DNA from: CAMUQR01 sp963539845
GTDB lineage: Bacteria; Patescibacteriota; Saccharimonadia; Saccharimonadales; Saccharimonadaceae
Assembly: GCA_963539845.1 (NCBI GenBank)
Contig: CAUTML010000002.1
Location: 123,439-187,438 of the forward strand
DNA: 64,000 nucleotides
Reading direction: 5' to 3'
Part shown: one piece after another, positions 44,662 to 53,271 of the stretch
How positions within the stretch are numbered: position 1 is the stretch's first letter
Layout: each line of letters starts with the position of its first letter
Notes under the pieces: generated by a model
Told to the model about the DNA's origin: nothing
What the model saw: the letters and a program-made list of their open reading frames with translations, nothing else
Database searches by the model: none
Position numbers and translations under genes: made by a program

Positions 44662-44693
44662 AAAAACCACCCCAAGGCACCGGGGTGGTTTTT
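44662..44693 (+). terminator. Strong terminator of the mini-gene
   Basis: A 12-base perfect stem (AAAAACCACCCC/GGGGTGGTTTTT) with an 8-base loop and a terminal T run. Confidence 0.9.
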
Positions 44694-44720
44694 GGGTGGC
44701 ATAGTTTTTTAAAAAAAAGT

Positions 44721-44827
44721 AACAGGGCAGGGTGGGATCGCTCCCTAAAGCTTTTAACTAAAAACTACCAACAACAGGGCAGGGCGCCTCGCTCAAACCT
44801 TTAAACAGAGCAGGGTGGAAACCACCC
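44721..44827. repeat. Three imperfect G-rich repeats in a gene-free stretch
   Basis: AACAGGGCAGGG-like units begin at 44721, 44773 and 44804 (the last AACAGAGCAGGG). Each is followed by a short possible hairpin (GGGA/TCCC, GCG/CGC, GGTGG/CCACC). The G-rich blocks stand out in otherwise AT-rich DNA downstream of the mini-gene terminator. No gene is seen in 44694-44856 apart from these. Confidence 0.6.
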
Positions 44828-44856
44828 AAACTCCGTTTTAAATCTAAATCTTATTT

Positions 44857-45534
44857 TTATTGTAATTTAGCCTCGATTAATTGTTTCAGCTTGGTGGAAT
44901 CGCTCCAGGTTTCAGAGGAAACTAACTCACCGTTGACCACGATGGTTGGAGTGGCGTTGAGATTGTGAGCCCGTCCTAATTCCATATCAAATTTAATTTT
45001 TTTGCTAATGGCTTCGTCGGCTAAATCCTGGCGGAATTTATTAAGATCTAACCCCAATTCTTTAGCTAGCTTTTCAAAAACTTCGGTTCGTTTAGAGCCT
45101 TGATCAACCCAATCTCTCTGGGTTGCAAAAAGTTTGTGATGCATTTCCCAAAACTTGCCTTGACGATCAGCCGCTAATGCCACGCCAGCGGCCGCCCGCG
45201 CGTCAGTATGACCCGGCAAAATAAAATTACGAAACGCTAATTTGACCTGTCCGGGGTAATCTTTGGTTAATTTTTCAAAAACATCAGCGTAGCGACCGCA
45301 AGCCGGGCATTGATAGTCGGCGTATTCGATGACGGTGATTTTAGCATTGGCATCGCCCAATACAACATCATTAAATTGACCGTTATCAGCATTGGCACTG
45401 ATGGTGGCGTCTTTATTATATTTAGTAATATCAAGTCGATTTTGGTTATTAGAATAAATGCCATAGGCAATTAAACCAATAACTCCAATTACGAGACTGA
45501 CTCGAACAATCAGCCATTTTTGATCTTCATCCAT
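44857..45534 (-). CDS. DsbA-like thiol-disulfide oxidoreductase
   Basis: A 225-residue membrane-anchored protein. ATG 45534 is preferred over the in-frame TTG at 45552 because GGAG lies 5 bases before it. One N-terminal helix (about 8-28) anchors a thioredoxin-fold domain with the active site YADYQCPACGRYADVFEKL (CPAC, about residues 72-75). The FRNFILPGHTDARAAAG segment and the cis-Pro loop NATPTIVVNGE are typical of the DsbA/Thioredoxin_4 family. It probably introduces disulfides into exported proteins, for which this window has many Cys-containing candidates. Confidence 0.9.
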   Translation of the reverse strand: MDEDQKWLIVRVSLVIGVIGLIAYGIYSNNQNRLDITKYNKDATISANADNGQFNDVVLGDANAKITVIEYADYQCPACGRYADVFEKLTKDYPGQVKLAFRNFILPGHTDARAAAGVALAADRQGKFWEMHHKLFATQRDWVDQGSKRTEVFEKLAKELGLDLNKFRQDLADEAISKKIKFDMELGRAHNLNATPTIVVNGELVSSETWSDSTKLKQLIEAKLQ

Positions 45535-45563
45535 AAAACTCCATTCTGTCAATTATTAATTTT

Positions 45564-45592
45564 ATTATACTAAAAAAGCTCATGGTTAGCAA
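45564..45592 (-). promoter_or_regulatory. Promoter of the DsbA-like gene
   Basis: On the minus strand TTGCTA (45587-45592) and TATAAT (45564-45569) are 17 bases apart. The leader is about 23 bases and includes a ribosome site. Confidence 0.7.
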
Positions 45593-45624
45593 CTGATTTG
45601 GTGGTGCATTTGAAGGTGATCTGT

Positions 45625-45630
45625 TACAAT
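45625..45630 (+). promoter_or_regulatory. -10 box of the CBS-type membrane protein gene
   Basis: TACAAT ends 6 bases before ATG 45637. Confidence 0.45.
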
Positions 45631-45636
45631 AACCAT

Positions 45637-46554
45637 ATGGTTTATGTTCATATAATTGTGATTGTTATCTTGCTGGGAATGCTGGTTTTGCAACTGGCTT
45701 GGCGGTGGGAATTTCCGGCGCTATCGGCTTGGCGACAGCATCAGCTTCGGATTGGCAAATTAACTCCAAAACAAGCGCTCAGTCACCAACGTTGGCAATT
45801 ATATCCAACACTGCGTAGCTTGATTATGTTTAAAATTATCCTAGAATCAGGGTTTTTGTTGTTAATATTACAACAATTGCAACCAGGGGACTGGACAGCG
45901 GTAATTAAATGGCTGGGGTTGTTAATTATTAGCTGGCTGGTGGCTAAAATTTGGTTAGTCCAACGTTTGTCGCGCCGAATTTATTTGAAATTTGAACCAA
46001 AAATCTTAGCTGCGACTGGCAAAATGCCTTGGCTAACGCTGTCAATGTTGCAAAACCCGAATCTGCAACCGCCAATGTTGGCTTCGCGTCAAGAACTAGA
46101 CTATTTAATCGACAACGATCAGCAAATATTGACTGATATTGAGCGGTCAATTATTCAGGCGGTGGCGGGATTTGTCGACTGTCGGGCACAGGATTTAATG
46201 ATTCCTCTCGAGAAACTAGTCAGCGTCAAGTCAACTGAATTACTCGGTCCGCTCAAAATCAACGAATTATATCAAACTGGCGAACAATTGTTCGTGGTTA
46301 CCACTAAAACTGGCGTAGTTGGGCTAATTCAGCTGGAGAATCTGACTAATCTTGATTCGGGCGAGAGTTACCAGGCTCGACAATTGGCTCGGCGGGATTT
46401 TTTGGAGGTGCCAGCTGAGGCTAATTTGCTAGAGGTTCTGACTCAAATGACCAAGCAGAATGTTCAAATGGCGTTGGTTGGTAATAGTCGGCAGATTTTA
46501 GGTATTATTAAACTCGAAACTATTTTAAAACAGCTCAAAATCGTCAATTTGTGA
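45637..46554 (+). CDS. Membrane protein with C-terminal CBS-like domain pair
   Basis: A 305-residue protein. ATG 45637 follows a -10 box, and the in-frame TTG at 45598 lies upstream of it. Helices occur at about 3-20, 62-80 and 85-105. The C-terminal half (about 170-305) resembles the CBS pair of CNNM/HlyC-type proteins: VDCRAQDLMIPLEKLVSVKS, then LFVVTTKTGVVGLIQLENL and MALVGNSRQILGIIKLETIL. The N-terminal DUF21 transporter domain is not clearly present, so it may be a reduced relative. Magnesium or ion-related function is only a guess. Confidence 0.65.
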   Translation: MVYVHIIVIVILLGMLVLQLAWRWEFPALSAWRQHQLRIGKLTPKQALSHQRWQLYPTLRSLIMFKIILESGFLLLILQQLQPGDWTAVIKWLGLLIISWLVAKIWLVQRLSRRIYLKFEPKILAATGKMPWLTLSMLQNPNLQPPMLASRQELDYLIDNDQQILTDIERSIIQAVAGFVDCRAQDLMIPLEKLVSVKSTELLGPLKINELYQTGEQLFVVTTKTGVVGLIQLENLTNLDSGESYQARQLARRDFLEVPAEANLLEVLTQMTKQNVQMALVGNSRQILGIIKLETILKQLKIVNL

Positions 46555-46583
46555 TAAAATAGCCTAGAGAAAAGGAGATTTTT

Positions 46584-47903
46584 ATGGAACGAACATTGAT
46601 TCGCGAATTGTCGAGCTTGGTTGACAAACCAGTCAAAATCCAAGGTTGGCTACACAAAAAACGCCTGCTGGGCGGTCTAAGCTTTATTACAGTCCGAGAT
46701 CGGAGTGGCATTGTCCAGAGTTTGTTAGAAGATAAAAACGAACTGGAAAAACTGCGTGGCATGCAACTAGGCACGGTGGTGGAATTTGTTGGCACGGTAG
46801 TAGCTGATGAACGTGCGCCGGGTGGTGTTGAACTGCATGATGTCACCATTGCAGTGTTGACGCCGGTAACTGACGAGCCGTTAATTGAAATCGACAAACC
46901 GATTTTACACAAATCAGAAAATCTTGACACTTTGTTTGAATATCGAGTGTTGAATGTTCGTAATCTCCAAGAACAAAGCATCTTTAAAATTCGCGCTCAA
47001 GTGTTGCGGGAAATTCGGGAATTTTTGACGGCGCAGGAATTTGTGGAAATTGATACCCCGAAGCTATTAGCTGGTGCCACGGAAGGTGGTGCGGAGGTTT
47101 TTAAATTAGATTACTTCGGCAAAGAAGCGACGCTAGCCCAATCACCGCAATTTTATAAACAAATTATGGTTGGGGCGTTCGAGCGGGTGTTTGAAATCGG
47201 CCATTCTTATCGAGCGGAGCCGAGCGCGACTAGTCGGCACTTAACTGAGTTAACAATGCTCGATATTGAGATGGGTTTTGTTAAAAATCACGACGAAGTG
47301 CTTAATTTAGTCGGCGCAATGGTGATGACGGTAGTGGGCAATGTTTATCGCAATATGGCCGAGGAACTGCGTAAACTTAACGCTCCGGAGCTGAAACTAC
47401 CGGAATCGGCCGAGGCAATTCCCCGCTTCACTATTGCCGAAATTCACGAATTATATCTCAAGCACAATAAGATTGATTTAACACAGGAAAAAGATTTAAC
47501 GCCGGACGAAGAGCGGTTTATTGCTGATTATGCCCGTAAAAAACTAGGTTCGGATTTGGTGTTTGCGGTGGAGTTCCCAATCGAAGCCGGTAAATTTTAT
47601 CACAAACTCAACCCTGAAAAAGGCGTAGTTTATTGGGGTGACTTAATTTTCCGGGGCGTCGAGATTGCGACTTGTCCGTTGCGTGAAGAAAATTACCAAA
47701 AAATGATCAAACAGATGCAAACCGCTGGGATTGATGTTAGCGCGCCTGGTTTTAAATATTATTTGCAGGCCTTTCAATTCGGTTTGCCAGCACACGGTGG
47801 CTGTGGCATGGGAGTCGATCGGTTAGTCCAAAAAATTATTGGCCTAAAAAACGTCAAAGAAGCCTGCTTGTTCCCACGTGATATTAACCGTTTGGCGCCA
47901 TAA
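46584..47903 (+). CDS. aspS: Aspartyl-tRNA synthetase, archaeal/eukaryotic type
   Basis: A 439-residue class II synthetase. The OB-fold anticodon-binding domain (about 1-100) starts VKIQGWLHKKRLLGGLSFIT. The catalytic core has FVEIDTPKLLAGATEGGAEVF (motif 1 region), FEIGHSYRAEPSATSRHLTE (motif 2) and GGCGMGVDRLVQKIIGL with RDINR at the end (motif 3). It lacks the GAD insertion of bacterial AspRS (about 590 residues) and matches the shorter archaeal type. Such enzymes are often non-discriminating and also charge tRNA-Asn, which then needs an amidotransferase. No AsnRS or gatCAB is in this window. AAAGGAG precedes the ATG. Confidence 0.93.
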   Translation: MERTLIRELSSLVDKPVKIQGWLHKKRLLGGLSFITVRDRSGIVQSLLEDKNELEKLRGMQLGTVVEFVGTVVADERAPGGVELHDVTIAVLTPVTDEPLIEIDKPILHKSENLDTLFEYRVLNVRNLQEQSIFKIRAQVLREIREFLTAQEFVEIDTPKLLAGATEGGAEVFKLDYFGKEATLAQSPQFYKQIMVGAFERVFEIGHSYRAEPSATSRHLTELTMLDIEMGFVKNHDEVLNLVGAMVMTVVGNVYRNMAEELRKLNAPELKLPESAEAIPRFTIAEIHELYLKHNKIDLTQEKDLTPDEERFIADYARKKLGSDLVFAVEFPIEAGKFYHKLNPEKGVVYWGDLIFRGVEIATCPLREENYQKMIKQMQTAGIDVSAPGFKYYLQAFQFGLPAHGGCGMGVDRLVQKIIGLKNVKEACLFPRDINRLAP

Positions 47904-47934
47904 TTGCGATTTTTGGCGGAATAATTATAACAAT

Positions 47935-47958
47935 CAGCCGGGAAAACTCGGCTGGTTT
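47935..47958 (+). terminator. Probable terminator of aspS
   Basis: CAGCCG (47935-47940) pairs with CGGCTG (47949-47954), followed by GTTTTA. It immediately precedes the next promoter. Confidence 0.55.
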
Positions 47959-47963
47959 TATGA

Positions 47964-47969
47964 TATAAT
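47964..47969 (+). promoter_or_regulatory. Extended -10 box of the 170-residue secreted protein
   Basis: ATGATATAAT (TATAAT 47964-47969) ends 6 bases before the GTG start at 47976. Confidence 0.5.
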
Positions 47970-47975
47970 ATAGGC

Positions 47976-48488
47976 GTGAAACATCGATTATTATATCTTG
48001 GAAGCGGATTGCTGTTGGTCGGCGGTTTGACGTTGTCTAGTTCCCGACCGGCACGTAGTTTGGATTATGACATCGATTCTAATTTGTGTCAGCAGGTCAA
48101 AACTCGACTCAAACAAGTTAAACTTGGCGATGCGGTGACTCGTGTTAATTACGGTCAAGTTTATGAATCGCTCAGTGTCAATGTGATGGCACCGACTAAT
48201 TTGCGCTTGGTGGCTAATAATCTCAAGCCGGTCGAATTATTAACCATTACCGATAAATACCAAAAACAAGTGATTCAATTTCGTCAGCATTATTTAGACT
48301 ATGAAGAAAAATTATCACAGGTTTTGGATATGTCTTGCAGTCCCCAACCTCGGCAATTGATTGCTAGCTTGCCGGAACTGCGTCAACTTCGTCAACAGCT
48401 CAATGCGGATACTAAAATTTTGCAACAATTAGCGACGGATTATCAAACTAAATTTAAGGAACTCTATGGCAAACAAACGATCGATTAA
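47976..48488 (+). CDS. Secreted helical protein, function unknown
   Basis: A 170-residue protein starting with GTG directly after a -10 box. The signal peptide (1-28, LLYLGSGLLLVGGLTLSSSR then ARS) precedes a mostly helical mature part with two cysteines (SNLCQQV and DMSCSPQPRQ) and a Gln/Leu-rich C-terminus (LRQLRQQLNADTKILQQLAT) that may form a coiled coil. It overlaps the next gene by 23 bases, so the two are probably partners. No family is recognised. Confidence 0.7.
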   Translation: MKHRLLYLGSGLLLVGGLTLSSSRPARSLDYDIDSNLCQQVKTRLKQVKLGDAVTRVNYGQVYESLSVNVMAPTNLRLVANNLKPVELLTITDKYQKQVIQFRQHYLDYEEKLSQVLDMSCSPQPRQLIASLPELRQLRQQLNADTKILQQLATDYQTKFKELYGKQTID

Positions 48489-48828
48489 TCCCCTGGCGGT
48501 GTTTTTGGTCGGCGCGGTTATTGTGGCGGGTTTGCTGGCTGGTTTAGGACTGTATATTTATCGTAAAAGTGGTGCTTATGCTGTTGATTTATCGCGTCCC
48601 GATTACAAAACTAGTCGCAAAGCTATTCATCACACTTCTGACAATGAGCGCCCTAAAGTCACAAAAGATGGCGCAGTTAATCGACAATTGGTTGATGAAG
48701 TTGATGCTAGTTTTAAATTTTATCTCAAAGAAATTAGCGAAGAGGCTTTTTCGGAGCGTGCAATGAGTGATGCAGCTCTAGGCTTACCATCGATGGAACC
48801 GCTTATGCCGACGACTCCGGCAAAATAA
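48466..48828 (+). CDS. Small single-pass membrane protein
   Basis: A 120-residue protein with one helix near the N-terminus (about 10-32, AVFLVGAVIVAGLLAGLGLY) and a soluble charged tail. The start is supported by AAGGAA a few bases upstream. It overlaps the secreted helical protein gene by 23 bases and is followed after 16 bases by the glycerophosphodiesterase gene. Its function is unknown. Confidence 0.65.
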   Translation: MANKRSINPLAVFLVGAVIVAGLLAGLGLYIYRKSGAYAVDLSRPDYKTSRKAIHHTSDNERPKVTKDGAVNRQLVDEVDASFKFYLKEISEEAFSERAMSDAALGLPSMEPLMPTTPAK

Positions 48829-48844
48829 CGCGGGCTGAGATTAT

Positions 48845-50719
48845 ATGTCAAAAACAATTTCAATCCGGGGCATAGCTCGCCCTAAGCCAATGCCGTCGTT
48901 ACTCGAAGCTACTAGCGCTCGACCGTCACGTGGTAAGGTAATTTGGTTGTTGTTGAAATATCAGATCGTTACCAAAACCTTACTATATGTGGCTATTGTG
49001 CCGGGATTTACGGCGCTGGTCAAATTGTTGATTATTTCGACTGGTCAGACAGCTATTGCTAATGGTGATTATTGGACGTTTTTATTGAGCGCTCAAGGTG
49101 TTGGCATGTTGGCACTAGCAATTTTGTTGCTACTGATTACGATCGGTCTCGACATCAATGCTTTTATAATTATGACTACTTTGATCCACGAAGGAAAAAC
49201 CGAACTAACGGTCCGTCGGATGTTACTACTTGGTTTAAAATCGCTCAAATTGTTGCTCCGACCATCGGGTTTGGTGATTGTGATCTATGTGGCTATAGCT
49301 TTGCCGTTGTTAGGCTTGGGAATTATTTTACCGACTCGCGGTTTGCAAATTCCTAGCTTCATAACAGAGGTGATTTATGGTAATCCCCTGTTTTTGGCGA
49401 TGTATATATTGGCGCTATTAGGCTTGTTGGTGCTGGGAATTTATCATATTTTTGCTTTACATTTTATGATGATTCTTGGGCAAGATATTCCAACGGCATT
49501 TCGGAGTTCTGCTCGCTTGTTAAAAGGTCGCAAATGGCAATTTTTCAAAGATTTGGTGGTCAAAGGCCTTCTGCGGGCTAGTTTGCAGTTGGTTTTAGTG
49601 TTTGCTTTAGCTGGTGCGGTGCTGGTGCCGATTTTCTTTTTGGGAGTGGGCGGACTGATTGGCAAGCGGTTTTTGCTTGCTATGGGAATGTTACTATTTT
49701 TCGAAGTTAACAGTCTGTTGGCGCTGTTAATTGCTCCGCTGATTATCAATTTGTTGACTATTCTGTTTTATCAATACAACCAAGCAGATGGTCATACGAT
49801 TCAATTATTTAGTGAAATCGAACGACTCAAAAGTCCACGTCAGGCCAAGCAATTTAATACCAAAATGGCCATGGGTTTGGTTTTGATATTGATGATGGTG
49901 GTTAATATGGTGATTGCTAGCGTGGTGGTGTTTGATCTAGAGTCGGGCAACGACCGTCCAGATACGGAAATTGTGGCGCATCGTGGCGGTGGTAATCTCG
50001 GCGTGGAGAATAGTTTAGATAGTTTGCGCCGGGTAATTTCTGTCGGTGGTGTTAAATGGAGTGAAATTGATGTGCAACGCACTCGGGACAATCATTATAT
50101 TTTGCATCATGACGGAACTTTTAAGCGATTAGCGGGCGAGCCACGGAGCGCCTGGCAAATGACTTTGGCGGAAATCAAACAGCTTAGCCTGCGTAATCGC
50201 TTGATGCCAAGCCGGTCAGCGCAACCAGTGGCGACGATCGAGGAAGCGCTAGACGTAGCCAAAAACAAAATTGGTTTATTCATAGAATTAAAAGGTCGGA
50301 GCGCCGATCGTCAAATGGTGGACGATTTGGTGCGCATGATAAAACAACGTCGTATGGTTGATCAAACGGTGTTATTGTCTACGAAATATCCGTTAATCAA
50401 ATATATTGAGGAACACTACCCCGAGATCCAAACCGGCTATTTGTATTATTTCGCGGTTGGGGGTACGGCTGATTTAGTCAGTGATTATCTAATTATGGAA
50501 GAACTACAGGCGACTCCAGCTAAAGTGGCCGAAATCCGAGCCAAAGGCAAAAAAGCTATTGTTTGGACGGTTAATCGTCCGGCGTCGATTGATCATTTTT
50601 TGCGGTTGCGGGTTGATGGCGTCATTACCGATCATGTCGATCGAGTCAAGCGTCAATTGCGCGATTTTAAACAGCGCTCAGATTTTCAAAAAATAGCCGA
50701 TCGATTGATTAATAATTAG
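48845..50719 (+). CDS. Membrane-integrated glycerophosphodiester phosphodiesterase
   Basis: A 624-residue protein. The first 365 residues contain about seven to eight helices, as in the GPDPase membrane domain. The catalytic TIM-barrel domain (about 375-615) has IVAHRGGGNLGVENS (about 375-389), EIDVQRTRDNHYILHHDGTF (about 404-423), FIELKGR and the terminal GVITDHVDRVK. It hydrolyses glycerophosphodiesters from phospholipids or teichoic acids. Both catalytic His residues (HRG and HHD) and the metal-binding Glu and Asp are present. It is probably in an operon with the two preceding small genes. Confidence 0.9.
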   Translation: MSKTISIRGIARPKPMPSLLEATSARPSRGKVIWLLLKYQIVTKTLLYVAIVPGFTALVKLLIISTGQTAIANGDYWTFLLSAQGVGMLALAILLLLITIGLDINAFIIMTTLIHEGKTELTVRRMLLLGLKSLKLLLRPSGLVIVIYVAIALPLLGLGIILPTRGLQIPSFITEVIYGNPLFLAMYILALLGLLVLGIYHIFALHFMMILGQDIPTAFRSSARLLKGRKWQFFKDLVVKGLLRASLQLVLVFALAGAVLVPIFFLGVGGLIGKRFLLAMGMLLFFEVNSLLALLIAPLIINLLTILFYQYNQADGHTIQLFSEIERLKSPRQAKQFNTKMAMGLVLILMMVVNMVIASVVVFDLESGNDRPDTEIVAHRGGGNLGVENSLDSLRRVISVGGVKWSEIDVQRTRDNHYILHHDGTFKRLAGEPRSAWQMTLAEIKQLSLRNRLMPSRSAQPVATIEEALDVAKNKIGLFIELKGRSADRQMVDDLVRMIKQRRMVDQTVLLSTKYPLIKYIEEHYPEIQTGYLYYFAVGGTADLVSDYLIMEELQATPAKVAEIRAKGKKAIVWTVNRPASIDHFLRLRVDGVITDHVDRVKRQLRDFKQRSDFQKIADRLINN

Positions 50720-50782
50720 AAGAGTGGCGCATGCGACATATTGTGTTTTTTACAACAATAAGTCTAATGATCTAAAAATTCA

Positions 50783-52039
50783 CTAATCTAAATTACGGCG
50801 AATAAAACTATCGAGTTTGCCTGCGCTCATCAAAACTACTAAATCGTTTTGCCGTAAATGCTGTTTGAGGTCGGTAAGCAATTGCTCATTAAAATCGGCA
50901 AGTTGAGCTTTAGGCAGGTCACTAGTTAGTTGGACAGGACTAAGCACTTGGTCGTGCTGATCGCGGGCGATAAAAGTTGGTAGCCAATAAATTCGATCAG
51001 CTTGAGCAAATGCCGTTGGATAATCGGCCTGAAATTGAATTTGGCGCTCGTTTTGGTGCGGTTCATAAACAGCGATAATCTGATTAAAATCATGGAGCGT
51101 AGCATATTCGGTCGCCAATTCTAACGTCGCTTTAATTTCAACCGGATGATGGGCATAATCGCTGATCAAATTGTCTTTGAGCGGTTCGAATCGTCGACTG
51201 GCGCGCGGAGCTTGATTTAAAATGTCAATCACTGTCGCAGGCTCGAAGCGTGCATCATGTAGCAACGAGGCTAATTCTAAAATCAGCTGAGCGTTGGCGC
51301 GGTTATGCTCACCGAGGATTTTTAGTTCAGGATTGACGTCTTGCGCGAATAAAAATTTATCGGTAGCTTGGTAATCGGTCCATAAATCTCGCGACCACAT
51401 GATCACGTGGGCTGATTGATCAAAAAACTGACCAAAAGCTTGTCGATAATCCTCAATTGTGGGGTAAATATCAATATGATCATAGTCAACGGCTGGAATC
51501 AGGGTATAATCTGGTTGATAATGCAAAAAATTACGGTCATATTCATCGCATTCATAAATAAAATAACGACTAGCTGGATCAAATTTACCAGCTTCAGCAA
51601 AAGGCAAACTGCTACCAACTAAATAGCTGGCGGGCACGCCTAATTGATGAAACAACCAAATCAGCATGGTAGTAGTGCTGGTTTTGCCATGGGCTCCAGC
51701 AACGGCAATTAACTTGAAATTATGTTTTTTAATAAACCACGGAATAAATTGATCGCGTTTGGTGATGGTCAGGCCGAGCGCTTGGGCGCGCACTAACTCC
51801 GGATGGTTAGCTGGTAGAGATGAGGTGTAAATCACCCAATCAATTGGCTTTTGCTGGTGTAAATAATTCAAAAAGTCACCAGATTGATCGGTAGAAATAT
51901 TAACTCCCCGCTCTTTGAGATGCTCAGTGTTTAAATTGGTTTGTTGATCGCTACCAACTACTTCAAACCCAGCGTCCAACGCCAGATGTGCCATTGGTGC
52001 CATGCCGGTTCCGCCAATGCCAATGAAATAAATTCGCAT
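50783..52039 (-). CDS. murC: UDP-N-acetylmuramate--L-alanine ligase (MurC-like)
   Basis: A 418-residue Mur ligase that adds L-Ala to UDP-MurNAc in peptidoglycan synthesis. N-terminal Rossmann motif GIGGTGMAPMA (about 6-16), ATP-binding AGAHGKTSTTTML (about 115-127), ECDEYDRNFL (about 163-172), LGEHNRANAQL (about 243) and the C-terminal DYAHHPVEI (about 294-302). The related Mpl and MurT families were considered, but the pattern and length fit MurC. TACAAT lies 6 bases before the ATG, divergent from recA. Confidence 0.88.
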   Translation of the reverse strand: MRIYFIGIGGTGMAPMAHLALDAGFEVVGSDQQTNLNTEHLKERGVNISTDQSGDFLNYLHQQKPIDWVIYTSSLPANHPELVRAQALGLTITKRDQFIPWFIKKHNFKLIAVAGAHGKTSTTTMLIWLFHQLGVPASYLVGSSLPFAEAGKFDPASRYFIYECDEYDRNFLHYQPDYTLIPAVDYDHIDIYPTIEDYRQAFGQFFDQSAHVIMWSRDLWTDYQATDKFLFAQDVNPELKILGEHNRANAQLILELASLLHDARFEPATVIDILNQAPRASRRFEPLKDNLISDYAHHPVEIKATLELATEYATLHDFNQIIAVYEPHQNERQIQFQADYPTAFAQADRIYWLPTFIARDQHDQVLSPVQLTSDLPKAQLADFNEQLLTDLKQHLRQNDLVVLMSAGKLDSFIRRNLD

Positions 52040-52045
52040 AGCTTA

Positions 52046-52051
52046 ATTGTA
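52046..52051 (-). promoter_or_regulatory. -10 box of murC
   Basis: TACAAT on the minus strand, 6 bases before ATG 52039. Confidence 0.45.
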
Positions 52052-52096
52052 TCATATTTGGGGTCATAATGTCTGGCTAAAACCGTTTAAAACTAG

Positions 52097-52102
52097 TATA
52101 AT
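52097..52102 (+). promoter_or_regulatory. -10 box of recA
   Basis: TATAAT (52097-52102), about 31 bases before ATG 52134, leaving a leader with the ribosome site AAAGGAG. This rules out the longer in-frame start at 52047. No obvious LexA operator was seen. Confidence 0.5.
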
Positions 52103-52133
52103 AATCATAAGAAATTTTAACAAAAGGAGTTAT

Positions 52134-53222
52134 ATGGCTAAAAAAGATAAAATGGAAAAAGTTAATAAATCAGCCGACGGCAAAAGTCAGGCTTTGGGGC
52201 TGGCAATGGCCCAAATCACTAAACAATTTGGCGATGGCGCCATTATGAAACTAGGCGAAGCCCAAAAAGTTGAAGTTGAGCTGATCCCATCGGGCGCTCT
52301 CAGCTTGGATCTGGCGTTGGGTGGTGGTTATCCTAAAGGCCGAATCATTGAGATTTATGGCCCAGAATCAAGTGGTAAAACCACTTTGGCACTTCATGCC
52401 ATCGCTGAAGTCCAAAAAGCTGGTGGCACGGCAGCTTTTGTTGATGCTGAGCACGCCTTAGATCCCTCATACGCTAAAAAACTAGGCGTTGACACTGATA
52501 ATCTGCTGATTTCCCAACCCGACAACGGCGAACAGGCGTTAGAAATTACCGAAACTCTAGTCCGTTCTAACGCGGTCGATGTCATTGTGGTGGACTCAGT
52601 AGCTGCTTTGGTGCCACAAGCCGAAATCGATGGTGATATGGGCGATTCGCATATGGGTCTGCAGGCTCGATTAATGAGTCAAGCTTTACGTAAATTGACT
52701 GGTATTATTAACAAATCGAAAGCCACAGTGATTTTTATCAACCAAATTCGTATGAAGATCGGGGTAATGTTTGGAAATCCTGAAACGACTACTGGTGGTA
52801 ATGCTCTGAAATTTTATGCTAGTGTTCGGATGGATATTCGACGCATTGGGCAAATCAAAGGCGACGGCGATGACATTGCTGGTAACCGCACCAAGGTTAA
52901 AATCGTTAAAAACAAGATCGCTGCACCGTTCCGCACCGCTGAGTTCGATATTATGTATAACGAAGGAATTTCCAAAACCGGCGACGTGCTTGATCTAGCG
53001 GCGCTTCATGAAGTGGTCGAAAAATCCGGCGCTTTTTATAAGTATAATGGCGAAACAATTGGCCAGGGTCGCGATAAAACCAAACAATATCTTAAAGATA
53101 ATCCAGCTGTTTTGGCGGAAATCGACCAAAAAGTTCGTGCCAAATTAGCTAGTGATAAAGCCGGTACCGCACCAGAAACTCCAGCAAAGCCCGACACTTC
53201 AGCCTCAGAAAAAACTAAATAA
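52134..53222 (+). CDS. recA: Recombinase RecA
   Basis: A 362-residue recombinase. The start at 52134 is set by AAAGGAG 5 bases upstream. Motifs: Walker A GPESSGKTTLALHAI (about 76-90), the catalytic-Glu region AFVDAEHALDP, Walker B VIVVDSVAALVP, the L1/L2 region IFINQIRMKIGVMFGNPETT and the C-terminal helices. The acidic, Ala/Pro/Thr-rich C-tail is normal. It is the central enzyme of homologous recombination and is followed by recX. Confidence 0.97.
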   Translation: MAKKDKMEKVNKSADGKSQALGLAMAQITKQFGDGAIMKLGEAQKVEVELIPSGALSLDLALGGGYPKGRIIEIYGPESSGKTTLALHAIAEVQKAGGTAAFVDAEHALDPSYAKKLGVDTDNLLISQPDNGEQALEITETLVRSNAVDVIVVDSVAALVPQAEIDGDMGDSHMGLQARLMSQALRKLTGIINKSKATVIFINQIRMKIGVMFGNPETTTGGNALKFYASVRMDIRRIGQIKGDGDDIAGNRTKVKIVKNKIAAPFRTAEFDIMYNEGISKTGDVLDLAALHEVVEKSGAFYKYNGETIGQGRDKTKQYLKDNPAVLAEIDQKVRAKLASDKAGTAPETPAKPDTSASEKTK

Positions 53223-53271
53223 TCATTTCTAAGCCCTGGATTAAGACCGGGCTGATTGATTTAAAAAAGCG

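Noticed and set aside
44474..44693. 4.5S, 6S or tmRNA identity for the mini-gene transcript
   Set aside because: The conserved 4.5S loop, a long 6S-like hairpin and tmRNA acceptor ends are not visible. A short coding gene fits better.
47976..48488. Lipoprotein identity for the 170-residue secreted protein
   Set aside because: No lipobox Cys is present near the signal-peptide end. The first Cys is some residues further in.
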